Shown here: positions 1-7,090 of the stretch, piece after piece
Numbering within the stretch: the stretch's first letter is position 1
Layout: the number at the start of each line of letters is the position of its first letter
Assembly: GCA_021798135.1 (NCBI GenBank)
Contig: JAJZYI010000071.1
Span: 1 to 12,680, forward strand
Origin: Actinomycetes bacterium
GTDB lineage: Bacteria; Actinomycetota; Acidimicrobiia; Acidimicrobiales; UBA8190
Length of the DNA stretch: 12,680 bases
Direction of reading: 5' to 3'
Notes under the pieces: generated by a model
Databases searched by the model: none
Told to the model about the DNA's origin: nothing
What the model saw: the letters and a program-made list of their open reading frames with translations, nothing else
Program-made: the position numbers and the translations under genes

Positions 1-13
1 GAGGCTCGGCAGG

Positions 14-2470
14 GTGACGGTGCAGCGGAGTGACCCGCAGCCGGGTCGTCCCGGGCGGGCGCCCACCGGCACCGCCGAGGCGGCCGTCGCCATCGTGGCC
101 ACCCTCGACCGGCGGACGAAGGTCCGCCTGCTCTCGGGTGCGGGCTGGTACGAGGTCGAGGGGCTGGCCGAGGAGGGCCTGGCGCCGGTCGCCGTCGCCG
201 ACGGTCCGCACGGCCTGCGGCACCAGGCCCGTGACGGGGACCACCTGGGCATGGGGGGCTCGGTCCCGGCGACGTGCTTCCCGACCGCGGCGACGCTGGG
301 CTCGACGTGGGACGTCCGGCTGGTCGAGGAGGTCGGGGCCGCGCTCGGCGCGGAGGCGGTGGCGCTGGGCGTCGGCGTGGTCCTGGGACCGGGGCTCAAC
401 ATCAAGCGCCACCCGGCGGGCGGCCGGTGCTTCGAGTACCTGTCCGAGGACCCGGTGCTCGGCGGGAAGCTGGCCGCGGCCATGGTCCGCGGCATCCAGT
501 CGCAGGGCGTCGGCGCGTGCCTGAAGCACTTCGCGGTGAACAACCAGGAGTCGCACCGGTTCGTCGTCGACGCCGTCGTCGACGAGCGCACGATGCGCGA
601 GCTGTACCTGACCGGCTTCGAGATCGCCGTCAAGGAGTCGGCGCCGTGGGCCGTCATGAGTGCGTACAACCTCGTCAACGGCACCTACGCCTCCGAGCAC
701 CCGGAGCTGCTCGGCCAGGTCCTGCGCGACGAGTGGGGCTTCGAGGGGCTCGTCATGAGCGACTGGGGCGCGGTGAACGACCGGGTCGCCGCGGTGCGCG
801 CCGGGTTGGACCTGGAGATGCCCAGCAGCGGCGGCGCCTTCGACGCGGACGTCCTCGCCGCGCTCGACGCGGGAACCCTCGGCGAGGACGAGGTGGACCG
901 GTGCGCCACCCGGGTCGTCGAGCTCCTGCTGCGGACCAGGCGGCACCGCCGGCCGAGCGACCACGATGCCCACCACCGGCTCGGGCGCCGCGCCGCCGCC
1001 GCCGGGTCCGTGCTCCTCGCCAACGACGGCGTCCTGCCGCTCGCCCCCGGCGTCGCCCGCCTCGCCGTCGTCGGTGCCTTCGCCGAGGCTCCCCGGTTCC
1101 AGGGCGCCGGGAGCTCCCAGGTGCGCCCGACGCGGGTCGACCGCCTGCTCGACCTGGTGCGGGAACGGGTCGGCCCCGGCACCACGGTCGCCTACGCGCC
1201 GGGCTACGACCCCGCCACGGGCGCCACGAGCCAGGCACTGCTGCAGGAGGCGCTCGCCGCGGCCGACGGCGCCGACGTCGTCGTCTTCCACGGCGGCCTG
1301 CCGGCCCACCTGGAGTCGGAAGGCTTCGACCGCGCTTCGCTGGACCTCCCCGGCGACCAGGTCGTCCTCATCGAGGCGCTGGCAGCCCGGGGCGCCCCGG
1401 TCGTGGTGGTGCTCAGCAACGGCGGCGTCGTCCACCTGCCGTGGTCCGGCCGGGTCGCCGCCGTCCTGGAGTGCTGGCTGGGCGGCCAGGCGGGTGCCGG
1501 CGGGATCGTCGACGTCCTCTTCGGCGACGCCGACCCCGGGGGCCGGCTGGCCGAGAGCATCCCCGAGCACGTCGCCCAGCTCCCCGCCGACCGGAACTTC
1601 CCGGGCCGGCCCCGTCAGGTCGAGTACCGCGAGGGCCTGGCGGTCGGCTACCGCTTCCACGACACGGCGGGCGTGCCGGCCCGCTTCCCCTTCGGCCACG
1701 GGCTGTCGTACACGACGTTCGAGTGGACCGACGCCGCCCTCGAGGGGGCCGGCACCGACGTCACCGTCACGGTGCGGGTGGCCAACACCGGGGACCGGCC
1801 CGGCAGCGACGTGGTGCAGGTCTACGTGCGCGACCGGGACGCCTCGGTGCCGCGCCCGGACAAGGAGCTCAAGGGCTTCGCCAAGGTCCACCTCGAACCC
1901 GGTGCCAGCGAGGTCGTCGCCATCCCGCTCGACCGCCGGGCCTTCGCCGTGTGGGACACGGCGGCCGATGCCTGGCTCGTCGAATCCGGGACCTTCGACG
2001 TCGTCGTGGCCCGGTCGTCCGCCGACCCGGTCGCCGAGCTCGCCCACCACGTCGACTCGCCCGACGAGGTGGCGCCCGTGCCGGGTCCCGCCGGTGCCGT
2101 CATGACCGACGAGGAGCTCGCCGACCTGCTGGGGTGCGAGGTCCCCGAGCCCCCGCCGGCCCGACCGTTCACCCGCAACTCGACCATGGAGGACGTGGAG
2201 GCCACCCGGCTGGGACGGAAGGTCGCCACCGCGGTCCAGCGCGTGGCCATGCGGGGGGCGGCCAGGCAGCTCGACGATCCTGACGCCGCCATGCTCGGCA
2301 TGTTCGGGTCGCTGCTGCGCGAGGGGCCCGCACGCGGCCTGGTCCTGTTCAGCTCCGGCAAGATCTCCTTCGCCATGCTCGACGCAGCCCTCGCCGTCTG
2401 CAACGGCGAACGGCCCAGGGTCGTCCGGGCGATCCGCACGGCGGTCAGGGCACGGCGCCAGCGGGGCTGA
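14..2470 (+). CDS. Family 3 glycoside hydrolase (beta-glucosidase type) with C-terminal extension
   Basis: Predicted retaining GH3 enzyme that hydrolyses terminal beta-linked glucose (or a similar sugar) from oligosaccharides or glycosides. Seen: a DGPHGLR motif from D63, the KHFAVNNQE signature with K171-H172, and the nucleophile motif MSDWG with D250. The second (alpha/beta sandwich) domain carries ESEGFDR at 434-440, where a glutamate is the likely acid/base. PFGHGLSYTTF is near 558-568, and a fibronectin-III-like domain spans about 585-665 (VQVYVRD, KELKGF). Residues from about 697 to 818 form an extra C-terminal region containing FTRNST. No signal peptide or membrane segment is visible, so the enzyme is probably cytoplasmic and would act on imported sugars. 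The GTG at 14 is the first start in the window, but the frame is open to base 1, so the true start may lie upstream. The substrate cannot be read from sequence. Family assignment is very secure. Confidence 0.93.
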   Translation: MTVQRSDPQPGRPGRAPTGTAEAAVAIVATLDRRTKVRLLSGAGWYEVEGLAEEGLAPVAVADGPHGLRHQARDGDHLGMGGSVPATCFPTAATLGSTWDVRLVEEVGAALGAEAVALGVGVVLGPGLNIKRHPAGGRCFEYLSEDPVLGGKLAAAMVRGIQSQGVGACLKHFAVNNQESHRFVVDAVVDERTMRELYLTGFEIAVKESAPWAVMSAYNLVNGTYASEHPELLGQVLRDEWGFEGLVMSDWGAVNDRVAAVRAGLDLEMPSSGGAFDADVLAALDAGTLGEDEVDRCATRVVELLLRTRRHRRPSDHDAHHRLGRRAAAAGSVLLANDGVLPLAPGVARLAVVGAFAEAPRFQGAGSSQVRPTRVDRLLDLVRERVGPGTTVAYAPGYDPATGATSQALLQEALAAADGADVVVFHGGLPAHLESEGFDRASLDLPGDQVVLIEALAARGAPVVVVLSNGGVVHLPWSGRVAAVLECWLGGQAGAGGIVDVLFGDADPGGRLAESIPEHVAQLPADRNFPGRPRQVEYREGLAVGYRFHDTAGVPARFPFGHGLSYTTFEWTDAALEGAGTDVTVTVRVANTGDRPGSDVVQVYVRDRDASVPRPDKELKGFAKVHLEPGASEVVAIPLDRRAFAVWDTAADAWLVESGTFDVVVARSSADPVAELAHHVDSPDEVAPVPGPAGAVMTDEELADLLGCEVPEPPPARPFTRNSTMEDVEATRLGRKVATAVQRVAMRGAARQLDDPDAAMLGMFGSLLREGPARGLVLFSSGKISFAMLDAALAVCNGERPRVVRAIRTAVRARRQRG

Positions 2471-2676
2471 GCAGGGCAGCGGCCGGCAGCGGCACACCAG
2501 GCGGGGGCGCGGCGCCGAGCCCGGAGGTGACGGCCGAGCAGACGTACCGGGCCTCGGCCACGACGCCCCGGACGAGCGGCGGGTCCATCGGGGCCGATCA
2601 CCCCGCGCGGGTGAGGACGCCCGTCGGCATCGGGAGGACCCTGGGCTGTGACGGGCGCCGAACCGCTCGTCGGGTT

Positions 2677-2698
2677 GAGCTCGGGCCTTCCCGGGCTC
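2677..2698 (+). promoter_or_regulatory. Hairpin directly upstream of a ribosome binding site
   Basis: GAGCTCGGG (2677-2685) pairs with CCCGGGCTC (2690-2698) through a CCTT loop, giving a 9-bp stem with one G-U wobble. It ends only 5 nt before the AAGGAGA Shine-Dalgarno (2704-2710) of the gene at 2717. It could be a leader structure affecting translation or the 3' end of the GH3 transcript. No U-tract follows. Short GC-rich stems arise easily in such DNA, so a role is uncertain. Confidence 0.35.
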
Positions 2699-2716
2699 CG
2701 GGCAAGGAGAGCCGCC

Positions 2717-3115
2717 ATGGTGGCATACACCTATCCGCTCTTGAACCTGTTCTGGACGATGCTCGTCCTCTTCGCCTTCGTGATGTGGGTCTACCTGCTG
2801 TTCGTGGTCATCGCCGACATCTTCCGCAGCCACGACATGGGAGGCTGGGCGAAGGCGGCATGGCTGGTGGGCGTCCTCATCCTCCCGCTGGTCGGGCTCC
2901 TCGTCTACCTGATCGCCCGCGGTGGCCGCATGGCCGAGCGCAGCGCCGACGAGGCGTACCGGCGCCAGCAGGAGTTCGACGCCTACGTCCGGCGCACCGC
3001 CCACACCGACGGGGCGTCGCCCGTCGACGAGCTGGCCAAGCTTGCCGCCCTGCGCGACGACGGCAAGGTGACGGACCGGGAGTACGAGCAGGCCAAGGAG
3101 AAGCTGCTCCGGTGA
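2717..3115 (+). CDS. PLDc_N / SHOCT two-helix membrane protein (copy 1)
   Basis: A 132-residue protein with two hydrophobic segments (about 6-34 and 47-67). They match the phospholipase-D-nuclease N-terminal (PLDc_N) pattern seen at the start of cardiolipin synthases, but no catalytic HKD domain follows. Landmarks are AYTYPLLN at the N-terminus, DIFRS (34-38), GGWAKA, and LPLVGLLVYLIARG (56-69). After a charged linker, residues 104-131 (DELAKLAAL to EKLL) form a SHOCT-type short C-terminal helical domain. The ATG at 2717 is chosen because AAGGAGA sits 6 nt upstream; the frame extends back to a GTG at 2648, but that extension lacks the conserved N-terminus. It is a clear paralogue of the product of 6553-6990, with 43 of the first 69 residues identical by eye. 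Function is unknown; proteins of this shape are common in actinobacteria and often stress-linked. It lies 70 nt before the SCP2-like gene, so co-transcription is likely. Confidence 0.85.
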   Translation: MVAYTYPLLNLFWTMLVLFAFVMWVYLLFVVIADIFRSHDMGGWAKAAWLVGVLILPLVGLLVYLIARGGRMAERSADEAYRRQQEFDAYVRRTAHTDGASPVDELAKLAALRDDGKVTDREYEQAKEKLLR

Positions 3116-3185
3116 CGGCCGCGCAGGTGCCCGCACCGCCGGGCGAACGGGGCCGGCCGGGCGAACGCGGCGGGGAGGGCGAGCC

Positions 3186-3632
3186 ATGACGACGACACGA
3201 ACCAGATCCGTGCGGTCGGACGGCCAGGCCGGGGCCGAGGCGACCAGGGAGTTCTTCGAGGGGCTGGCCGAGCGGCCGGAGGACCTCCTCGTCAGCCGCC
3301 TGTCGGGGAGCATCCGCTTCGACCTCGCCGCCGAGGGCGGTGTCACCCACTGGTACGTGGAACTGGACCGCGGCCGAGTCACGGTGTCCCACAGGCGAGG
3401 GCCCGCCGACGGCGTCCTGGCGATGGACGCGGGCCTCTTCGACGACATCGTGCTCGGCCGCGCCAACGCCCTGGCGGCAGTGCTGCGGGGGGCCGTCGCC
3501 GCCGAGGGCGATCTCGGGCTGATCATGTCGTTCCAGCGGCTGTTCGGGGCACGCGCCGCCGGCCGGCAGGCCGCGATCGAACGGCCGGCGCACGACGGGC
3601 CGGCGAGCCGGCGACACGGGAGGGAGCGATGA
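3186..3632 (+). CDS. SCP2-like (sterol carrier protein 2 fold) small protein
   Basis: A 148-residue soluble protein. Residues about 20-120 have the look of an SCP2 lipid-binding domain: FFEGL at the start, a strand pattern SGSIRFDL then WYVELDRGRVTVSHR, the turn GPADGVLAMDAGLFDDIVLGRANALAAVLRG written here only by its ends (72-102), and a closing helix around 110-122. SCP2 domains hold hydrophobic ligands such as lipids or acyl-CoAs. In bacteria the ligand is usually unknown. The last 25 residues are Arg/Ala-rich and probably disordered. GGAGG (3174-3178) lies 7 nt before the ATG. The stop overlaps the start of the debranching enzyme gene as ATGA at 3629-3632, so the two are translationally coupled, which suggests related use of the products. 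Family assignment rests on overall pattern, not on a unique motif. Confidence 0.75.
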   Translation: MTTTRTRSVRSDGQAGAEATREFFEGLAERPEDLLVSRLSGSIRFDLAAEGGVTHWYVELDRGRVTVSHRRGPADGVLAMDAGLFDDIVLGRANALAAVLRGAVAAEGDLGLIMSFQRLFGARAAGRQAAIERPAHDGPASRRHGRER

Positions 3633-5749
3633 GCGACGGTCTGGTCCAGATCCTTGAGGGGAACACGTTCGTGGTGAGCGACGGGCGCGGGGACATCGAC
3701 GCGTCGCCGACCGATCCGACCGGGTTCTTCTCGTTCGACACCCGGTTCCTCTCGTCGTGGGTGCTGACGGTCGACGGGGAACGGCTGAACGCGCTCGCCA
3801 CCGACGACCTCCGGTACTTCGAGTCGCGCTTCTTCCTCGTCCCCGGCACCGGCACCGTCTACGTGGACGCCACGCTGTCGGTGATACGCCAGCGTGCCGT
3901 CACCACCGAGGGCTTCACGGAGGAGGTGACCGTCCTCAACCACCGCGACGAGGCCGTCCGGCTCGCCCTGCGCATGGACGCGGCGAGCGACTTCGCCGAC
4001 CTCTTCGAGGTGAAGGACGCTCTGGCCAAGAAGGGCTCCTACCAGCGCAGTGTCGTCGATGGCACCCTGGTGCTGGGCTACGAGCGCGAGACCTTCCGGC
4101 GGGCGACGCACGTGTCCGCGTCGACCGGCGGCATCGCCGACGAGGAGGGCATCGCCTTCGACGTGGTGCTCGAACCGCACGGCTCCTGGCGCACCGACCT
4201 GCACGTGGTGGCGGTGCAGGACGTACCGGGCCCGCAGCGGCGGGAGGGATCGCGGCGTGGCGCAGCGCAGGACAAGGCTGCGGCCCTCGATCGCTGGATG
4301 GCCCAGGCGCCCCGGCTCGAGTCCGATGGCGACGCCCTGAAGCGCACCTACCAGCGCAGCATGGTCGACCTGGCCGCGCTGCGCTTCACGGCCCGCACCC
4401 TGCCCGGCCGGGCGCTGCCCGCCGCCGGCCTGCCGTGGTTCATGACCATGTTCGGCCGGGACAGCATCTTCACCAGCCTGCAGGCGCTGCCGTTCGCCGC
4501 CGAGCTGGCGGCGACGACCCTGCTGGCGCTGGCCGAGCGCCAGGGCTCGCGCGTCGACGACTTCCGCGACGAGCAGCCCGGGCGGATCCTGCACGAGATG
4601 CGGTACGGCGAGCTCACGGCCTTCGAGGAGCGCCCCCACTCCCCCTACTACGGCGCGGCCGACGCCACCGCCCTGTTCGTCGTCCTGCTCGACGAGTACG
4701 AGCGGTGGACCGGTGACCGGGCGCTCGTGCGTGCCCTGGAGCCCGAGGCCCGTGCCGCGCTCGCCTGGATCGACGACTGGGCCGACCTCCAGGGGAACGG
4801 CTACGTCTCGTACCGGACGCGCAATCCGACGACCGGGCTGGAGAACCAGTGCTGGAAGGACTCGTGGGACTCGATCTCCTACCGGGACGGGAGGCTGCCG
4901 GGGTTCCCCCGCGCCACCTGCGAGCTCCAGGGCTACACCTACGACGCCAAGCTCCGCGCCGCGCGCCTGGCCCGCCTGGTCTGGAAGGACACGGCGTACG
5001 CCGAACGGCTGGAGCTCCAGGCGGCAGACCTGAGGCGCCGGTTCAACGCGGACTTCTGGGTGGAGGACGGCGAGCACTTCGCCGTCGCCCTCGACGCCGA
5101 CGGGAGCCAGGTCGACTCGCTCACGTCCAACATCGGTCACCTGCTGTGGAGCGGGATCGTGGACGGTCCCAAGGCCCGCATCGTGGCCCGCCACCTGATG
5201 GGCGACCGGCTGTGGTCCGGCTGGGGTATCCGCACCCTGGCCGAGGGCGAGGGGCGCTACAACCCCATCGGCTACCACGTCGGGACGGTGTGGCCGTTCG
5301 ACAACTCCTTCATCGCGTGGGGCCTGCGGCGCTACGGGATGAAGGAGGAGGCGGCCCGGGTCGCCGGTGCCATCCTCGACGCCGCCGAGTTCTTCGACGG
5401 TCGGCTCCCCGAGGCGTTCGCCGGCTACCGGCGCGAGTCGACCCGGTACCCGGTCCGCTACCCCACGGCCTGCTCGCCCCAGGCGTGGTCGACCGGCGCC
5501 CCGCTGCTGCTGCTGCGCACCATGCTCGGTCTGGAGCCACTCGACGGTCACCTCGTCGTCGACCCGTTGCTGCCGGAGGGGCTCGGCTGGGTGGAGCTGC
5601 TCGACATCCCCGGGGCGTGGGGGGTGGTCGACGCCTTCGGCCGGGGCCGGCCACACGCGGGGCACCGGCCGGTGCGTCGCGCTGCCCCTGGTGCTCCGGA
5701 GGCGGAGCGGCACCGGCGGCGCTCCCGGGCAGGAGCCGCTGCCACCTGA
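3629..5749 (+). CDS. Amylo-alpha-1,6-glucosidase (glycogen debranching-type) with GDE_N_bis domain
   Basis: A 706-residue enzyme predicted to hydrolyse alpha-1,6-linked glucose branch points in glycogen-like glucans, or a related alpha-glucoside. The N-terminal beta-rich GDE_N_bis domain occupies about residues 1-200 (opening ILEGNTFVVSDGRGDI, then FFSFDTRFLS). From about 230 an (alpha/alpha)6-type catalytic domain follows. Landmarks are PWFMTMFGRDSIF (269-281), ENQCWKDSWDS (405-415, including the probable acid region), YNPIGYHVGTVWPFDNS (from 544) and LPEAFAGY with E595, the likely base as in GH15-like folds. The family-typical end LDIPGAWGVVDAFGRGR is followed by about 33 Arg/Ala-rich residues of unclear value. 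GGAGG (3619-3623) is 5 nt before the ATG, which overlaps the SCP2 stop. There is no signal peptide, so the enzyme is cytoplasmic. True substrate in this subfamily is not established; glycogen debranching is the usual annotation. Confidence 0.9.
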   Translation: MSDGLVQILEGNTFVVSDGRGDIDASPTDPTGFFSFDTRFLSSWVLTVDGERLNALATDDLRYFESRFFLVPGTGTVYVDATLSVIRQRAVTTEGFTEEVTVLNHRDEAVRLALRMDAASDFADLFEVKDALAKKGSYQRSVVDGTLVLGYERETFRRATHVSASTGGIADEEGIAFDVVLEPHGSWRTDLHVVAVQDVPGPQRREGSRRGAAQDKAAALDRWMAQAPRLESDGDALKRTYQRSMVDLAALRFTARTLPGRALPAAGLPWFMTMFGRDSIFTSLQALPFAAELAATTLLALAERQGSRVDDFRDEQPGRILHEMRYGELTAFEERPHSPYYGAADATALFVVLLDEYERWTGDRALVRALEPEARAALAWIDDWADLQGNGYVSYRTRNPTTGLENQCWKDSWDSISYRDGRLPGFPRATCELQGYTYDAKLRAARLARLVWKDTAYAERLELQAADLRRRFNADFWVEDGEHFAVALDADGSQVDSLTSNIGHLLWSGIVDGPKARIVARHLMGDRLWSGWGIRTLAEGEGRYNPIGYHVGTVWPFDNSFIAWGLRRYGMKEEAARVAGAILDAAEFFDGRLPEAFAGYRRESTRYPVRYPTACSPQAWSTGAPLLLLRTMLGLEPLDGHLVVDPLLPEGLGWVELLDIPGAWGVVDAFGRGRPHAGHRPVRRAAPGAPEAERHRRRSRAGAAAT

Positions 5750-6006
5750 CACGGCGCGCCGTCGGCGGTCCCGGCCGCGTGCCGGCGCTCGCCCGACCGG
5801 GTGCCGCCAGAGGTGAACGAGAACGACTGTACGGGAACGGGAGTATGGACGGGGTGCGTGAGCCGCTACATGATGAGCATGCGACCACAGCATGCGGCCC
5901 ACCGACACCAGGACACCGAGGACAATAGCGGTCCCGATAGGTGAGCCGAAGCCGGCATGAATGAATCGGGGCATGGGGTCCAATCGATGAGCCCCGCTCG
6001 GTACGA

Positions 6007-6085
6007 ATGCCCGAGGGAATGGTTCGCCCCGTTGGTGGAACGATCCAGGAATGTATGCCCGGGGGCACGATCCGCTCCGTGGGTG
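6007..6085. repeat. Imperfect 31-bp direct repeat, two copies 48 bp apart
   Basis: Copies at 6007-6037 and 6055-6085 both begin ATGCCCG and end GGTG, and match at 24 of 31 positions by eye. The spacing start to start is 48 bp. The unit is non-coding as far as can be seen. It may be a decayed duplication. Confidence 0.4.
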
Positions 6086-6095
6086 AGCCGAGCGT

Positions 6096-6121
6096 GGTGC
6101 GAGGGCCCGGTGCGAGGGCCC
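6096..6121. repeat. 13-bp perfect tandem duplication
   Basis: GGTGCGAGGGCCC occurs twice in direct succession (6096-6108 and 6109-6121). It is probably a local slippage duplication in non-coding DNA. Confidence 0.75.
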
Positions 6122-6348
6122 GGCGGCACGGGTGCTCACCGGGCGTGCTCCCTCCGGCGCCGCAGGTCGTCCGACACCAGGGGCGAGCATCGTGTCGATG
6201 CTGGTGATGGCGGCACCAACAGCGACGGCCTCCCGCGTCGACATGGTCCTGCACCTGTGGGTCCCCTCCATCGCCCGTGGCCCGTTGCCGGTTTCGGCCG
6301 ACGCTTGCACAGCTCGTCGGTGGCCTGAAGCGCCAGGGCCGGCAGTGG

Positions 6349-6393
6349 CACCGGGAGGGACTGCGCCGGGTGGGACATCGCCGGGTGGGACCG
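6349..6393. repeat. 15-bp tandem repeat, three copies
   Basis: Units at 6349-6363, 6364-6378 and 6379-6393 follow the pattern CRCCGGGWGGGACNN. The second and third differ only in the last two bases. Fifteen is a multiple of three, and in one plus-strand frame the array reads as repeated PGGT(A/S) residues, but that frame has no convincing gene. Confidence 0.65.
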
Positions 6394-6427
6394 CGCCCAC
6401 GAAACGGCCCCGGGGGACGCGCCGACT

Positions 6428-6455
6428 TTGCTCAACAGCATCTCAACCATAGGCT
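6428..6455 (+). promoter_or_regulatory. Candidate housekeeping-sigma promoter for the 6553 gene block
   Basis: TTGCTC (6428-6433), a 16-nt spacer, then TAGGCT (6450-6455), which fits the actinobacterial TANNNT -10 pattern. It lies in one of the few less GC-rich stretches, about 100 nt before the GTG at 6553. Located by eye only; chance matches are possible. Confidence 0.3.
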
Positions 6456-6552
6456 ACTACTGCACCACAGATGGCGAGGGCCGTTCGGCCCTGTGAGACG
6501 CAGCGATCATAGCCGAACAATCAGACATAGGCGACGAGACGGAGGTGGATCG

Positions 6553-6990
6553 GTGTTTGCATACACATACCCCATTCTGAACATCTTCTGGTCGATGTTC
6601 GTGTTCTTCGGCTTCTTCCTGTGGCTCTGGCTGCTCATCACGATCTTCGTGGACATCTTCCGGAGCCGGGACATCGGCGGGTTCGCCAAGGCCCTGTGGT
6701 TCCTGCTGGTGCTGGTGCTGCCGCTCGTCGGCGTCCTCATCTACCTCATTGCCCGGGGGCGGTCGATGCACGAGCGCGCGGCCAGCGATGCTGCTGAGCA
6801 GGAGGCGGCGTTCCGCCAGTACGTGCGCCAGGCGGCCGCGTCCGGTGGTGGGCCCTCGACGGCGGACGAGCTGGCGAAGCTGGCGGCCCTGGCCGACAAG
6901 GGCGCGATCAGCCAGCAGGAGTTCCAGGAGCAGAAGGCCAGGCTCCTCGCGCAGCAGCCCCAGCAGCCGCAGCAGCCGACGGCAGCCTGA
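6553..6990 (+). CDS. PLDc_N / SHOCT two-helix membrane protein (copy 2)
   Basis: A 145-residue paralogue of the protein at 2717-3115 with the same order. The N-terminus is FAYTYPILN, followed by a first helix (about 6-33), DIFRS (34-38), GGFAKA, and a second helix ending LPLVGVLIYLIARG (56-69). A charged linker leads to a SHOCT-like segment at about 105-132 (DELAKLAAL to ARLL). It differs by a short tail of QQP repeats (134-142). There is no enzymatic domain, so it is not a cardiolipin synthase. The GTG at 6553 is firmly supported: GGAGGTG (6541-6547) lies 5 nt upstream, and the protein then aligns from residue 1 with copy 1. The frame runs further upstream to 6277, but that part has no family similarity. 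It leads the membrane-protein block that follows. Role unknown. Confidence 0.87.
   Translation: MFAYTYPILNIFWSMFVFFGFFLWLWLLITIFVDIFRSRDIGGFAKALWFLLVLVLPLVGVLIYLIARGRSMHERAASDAAEQEAAFRQYVRQAAASGGGPSTADELAKLAALADKGAISQQEFQEQKARLLAQQPQQPQQPTAA
6952..6978 (+). repeat. 9-bp tandem repeat encoding Gln-Gln-Pro x3
   Basis: CAGCAGCC(C/G) occurs three times in frame at the 3' end of the copy-2 PLDc_N/SHOCT gene, giving a QQP tail absent from copy 1. It is probably a slippage expansion. Confidence 0.8.
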
Positions 6991-7000
6991 ACCGGGCCGG

Positions 7001-7040
7001 GTCTCCACTGGGCCGCGTCGCAGGGGCAGTGGTCGGAGAC
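7001..7040 (+). terminator. Imperfect inverted repeat after the copy-2 PLDc_N/SHOCT gene
   Basis: GTCTCCACTG (7001-7010) pairs with CAGT (7027-7030) plus GGAGAC (7035-7040), leaving a 4-nt bulge and a 16-nt loop. It begins 10 nt after the stop codon. There is no T-run. It may be a partial terminator or a processing site ahead of the next gene. Confidence 0.3.
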
Positions 7041-7090
7041 CGGAGGTCCGGAGGGCGCGACGACGGGCGGGAGCGACGCCGGGAGCCGTC

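Larger units (their letters stand above)
5750..6552. other. Gene-poor intergenic region with short repeats
   Basis: About 800 bp between the debranching enzyme and the second PLDc_N/SHOCT gene. Open frames exist on both strands, but none has a credible start with a ribosome binding site, a recognisable motif, or the codon pattern of the neighbours. Parts (about 5820-6080 and 6420-6545) are clearly less GC-rich than flanking genes. It holds three copies of GTGAGCCG (5858, 5941, 6083), an imperfect 31-bp repeat (6007-6037 and 6055-6085), a 13-bp tandem duplication (6096-6121), a 15-bp triplicate (6349-6393), and a candidate promoter (6428-6455). A GCATGC pair (5877-5882 and 5890-5895) could form a small hairpin. 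No tRNA-like or known riboswitch-like structure was recognised. Confidence 0.6.

Noticed and set aside
2717..3115. Cardiolipin synthase or phospholipase D annotation for the PLDc_N proteins (also 6553-6990)
   Set aside because: Only the two-helix N-terminal domain is present; no HKD catalytic motif exists in either protein or just downstream.
5650..5749. Possible frameshift near the end of the debranching enzyme, because the last 33 residues are Arg/Ala-rich
   Set aside because: The family-typical ending is already complete before this tail, and no alternative frame continues a recognisable domain.
5866..5974. Minus-strand frame from ATG 5974 with a hydrophobic stretch (GSPIGTAIVLGVLVSVG), a possible membrane microprotein
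   Set aside because: There is no ribosome binding site, and the frame runs on antiparallel into the debranching enzyme gene without a nearby stop, as expected of a shadow frame.
6132..6452. Possible small gene with PGGT repeats
   Set aside because: No Shine-Dalgarno, no domain, and codon use unlike neighbours; the repeat alone does not support coding.
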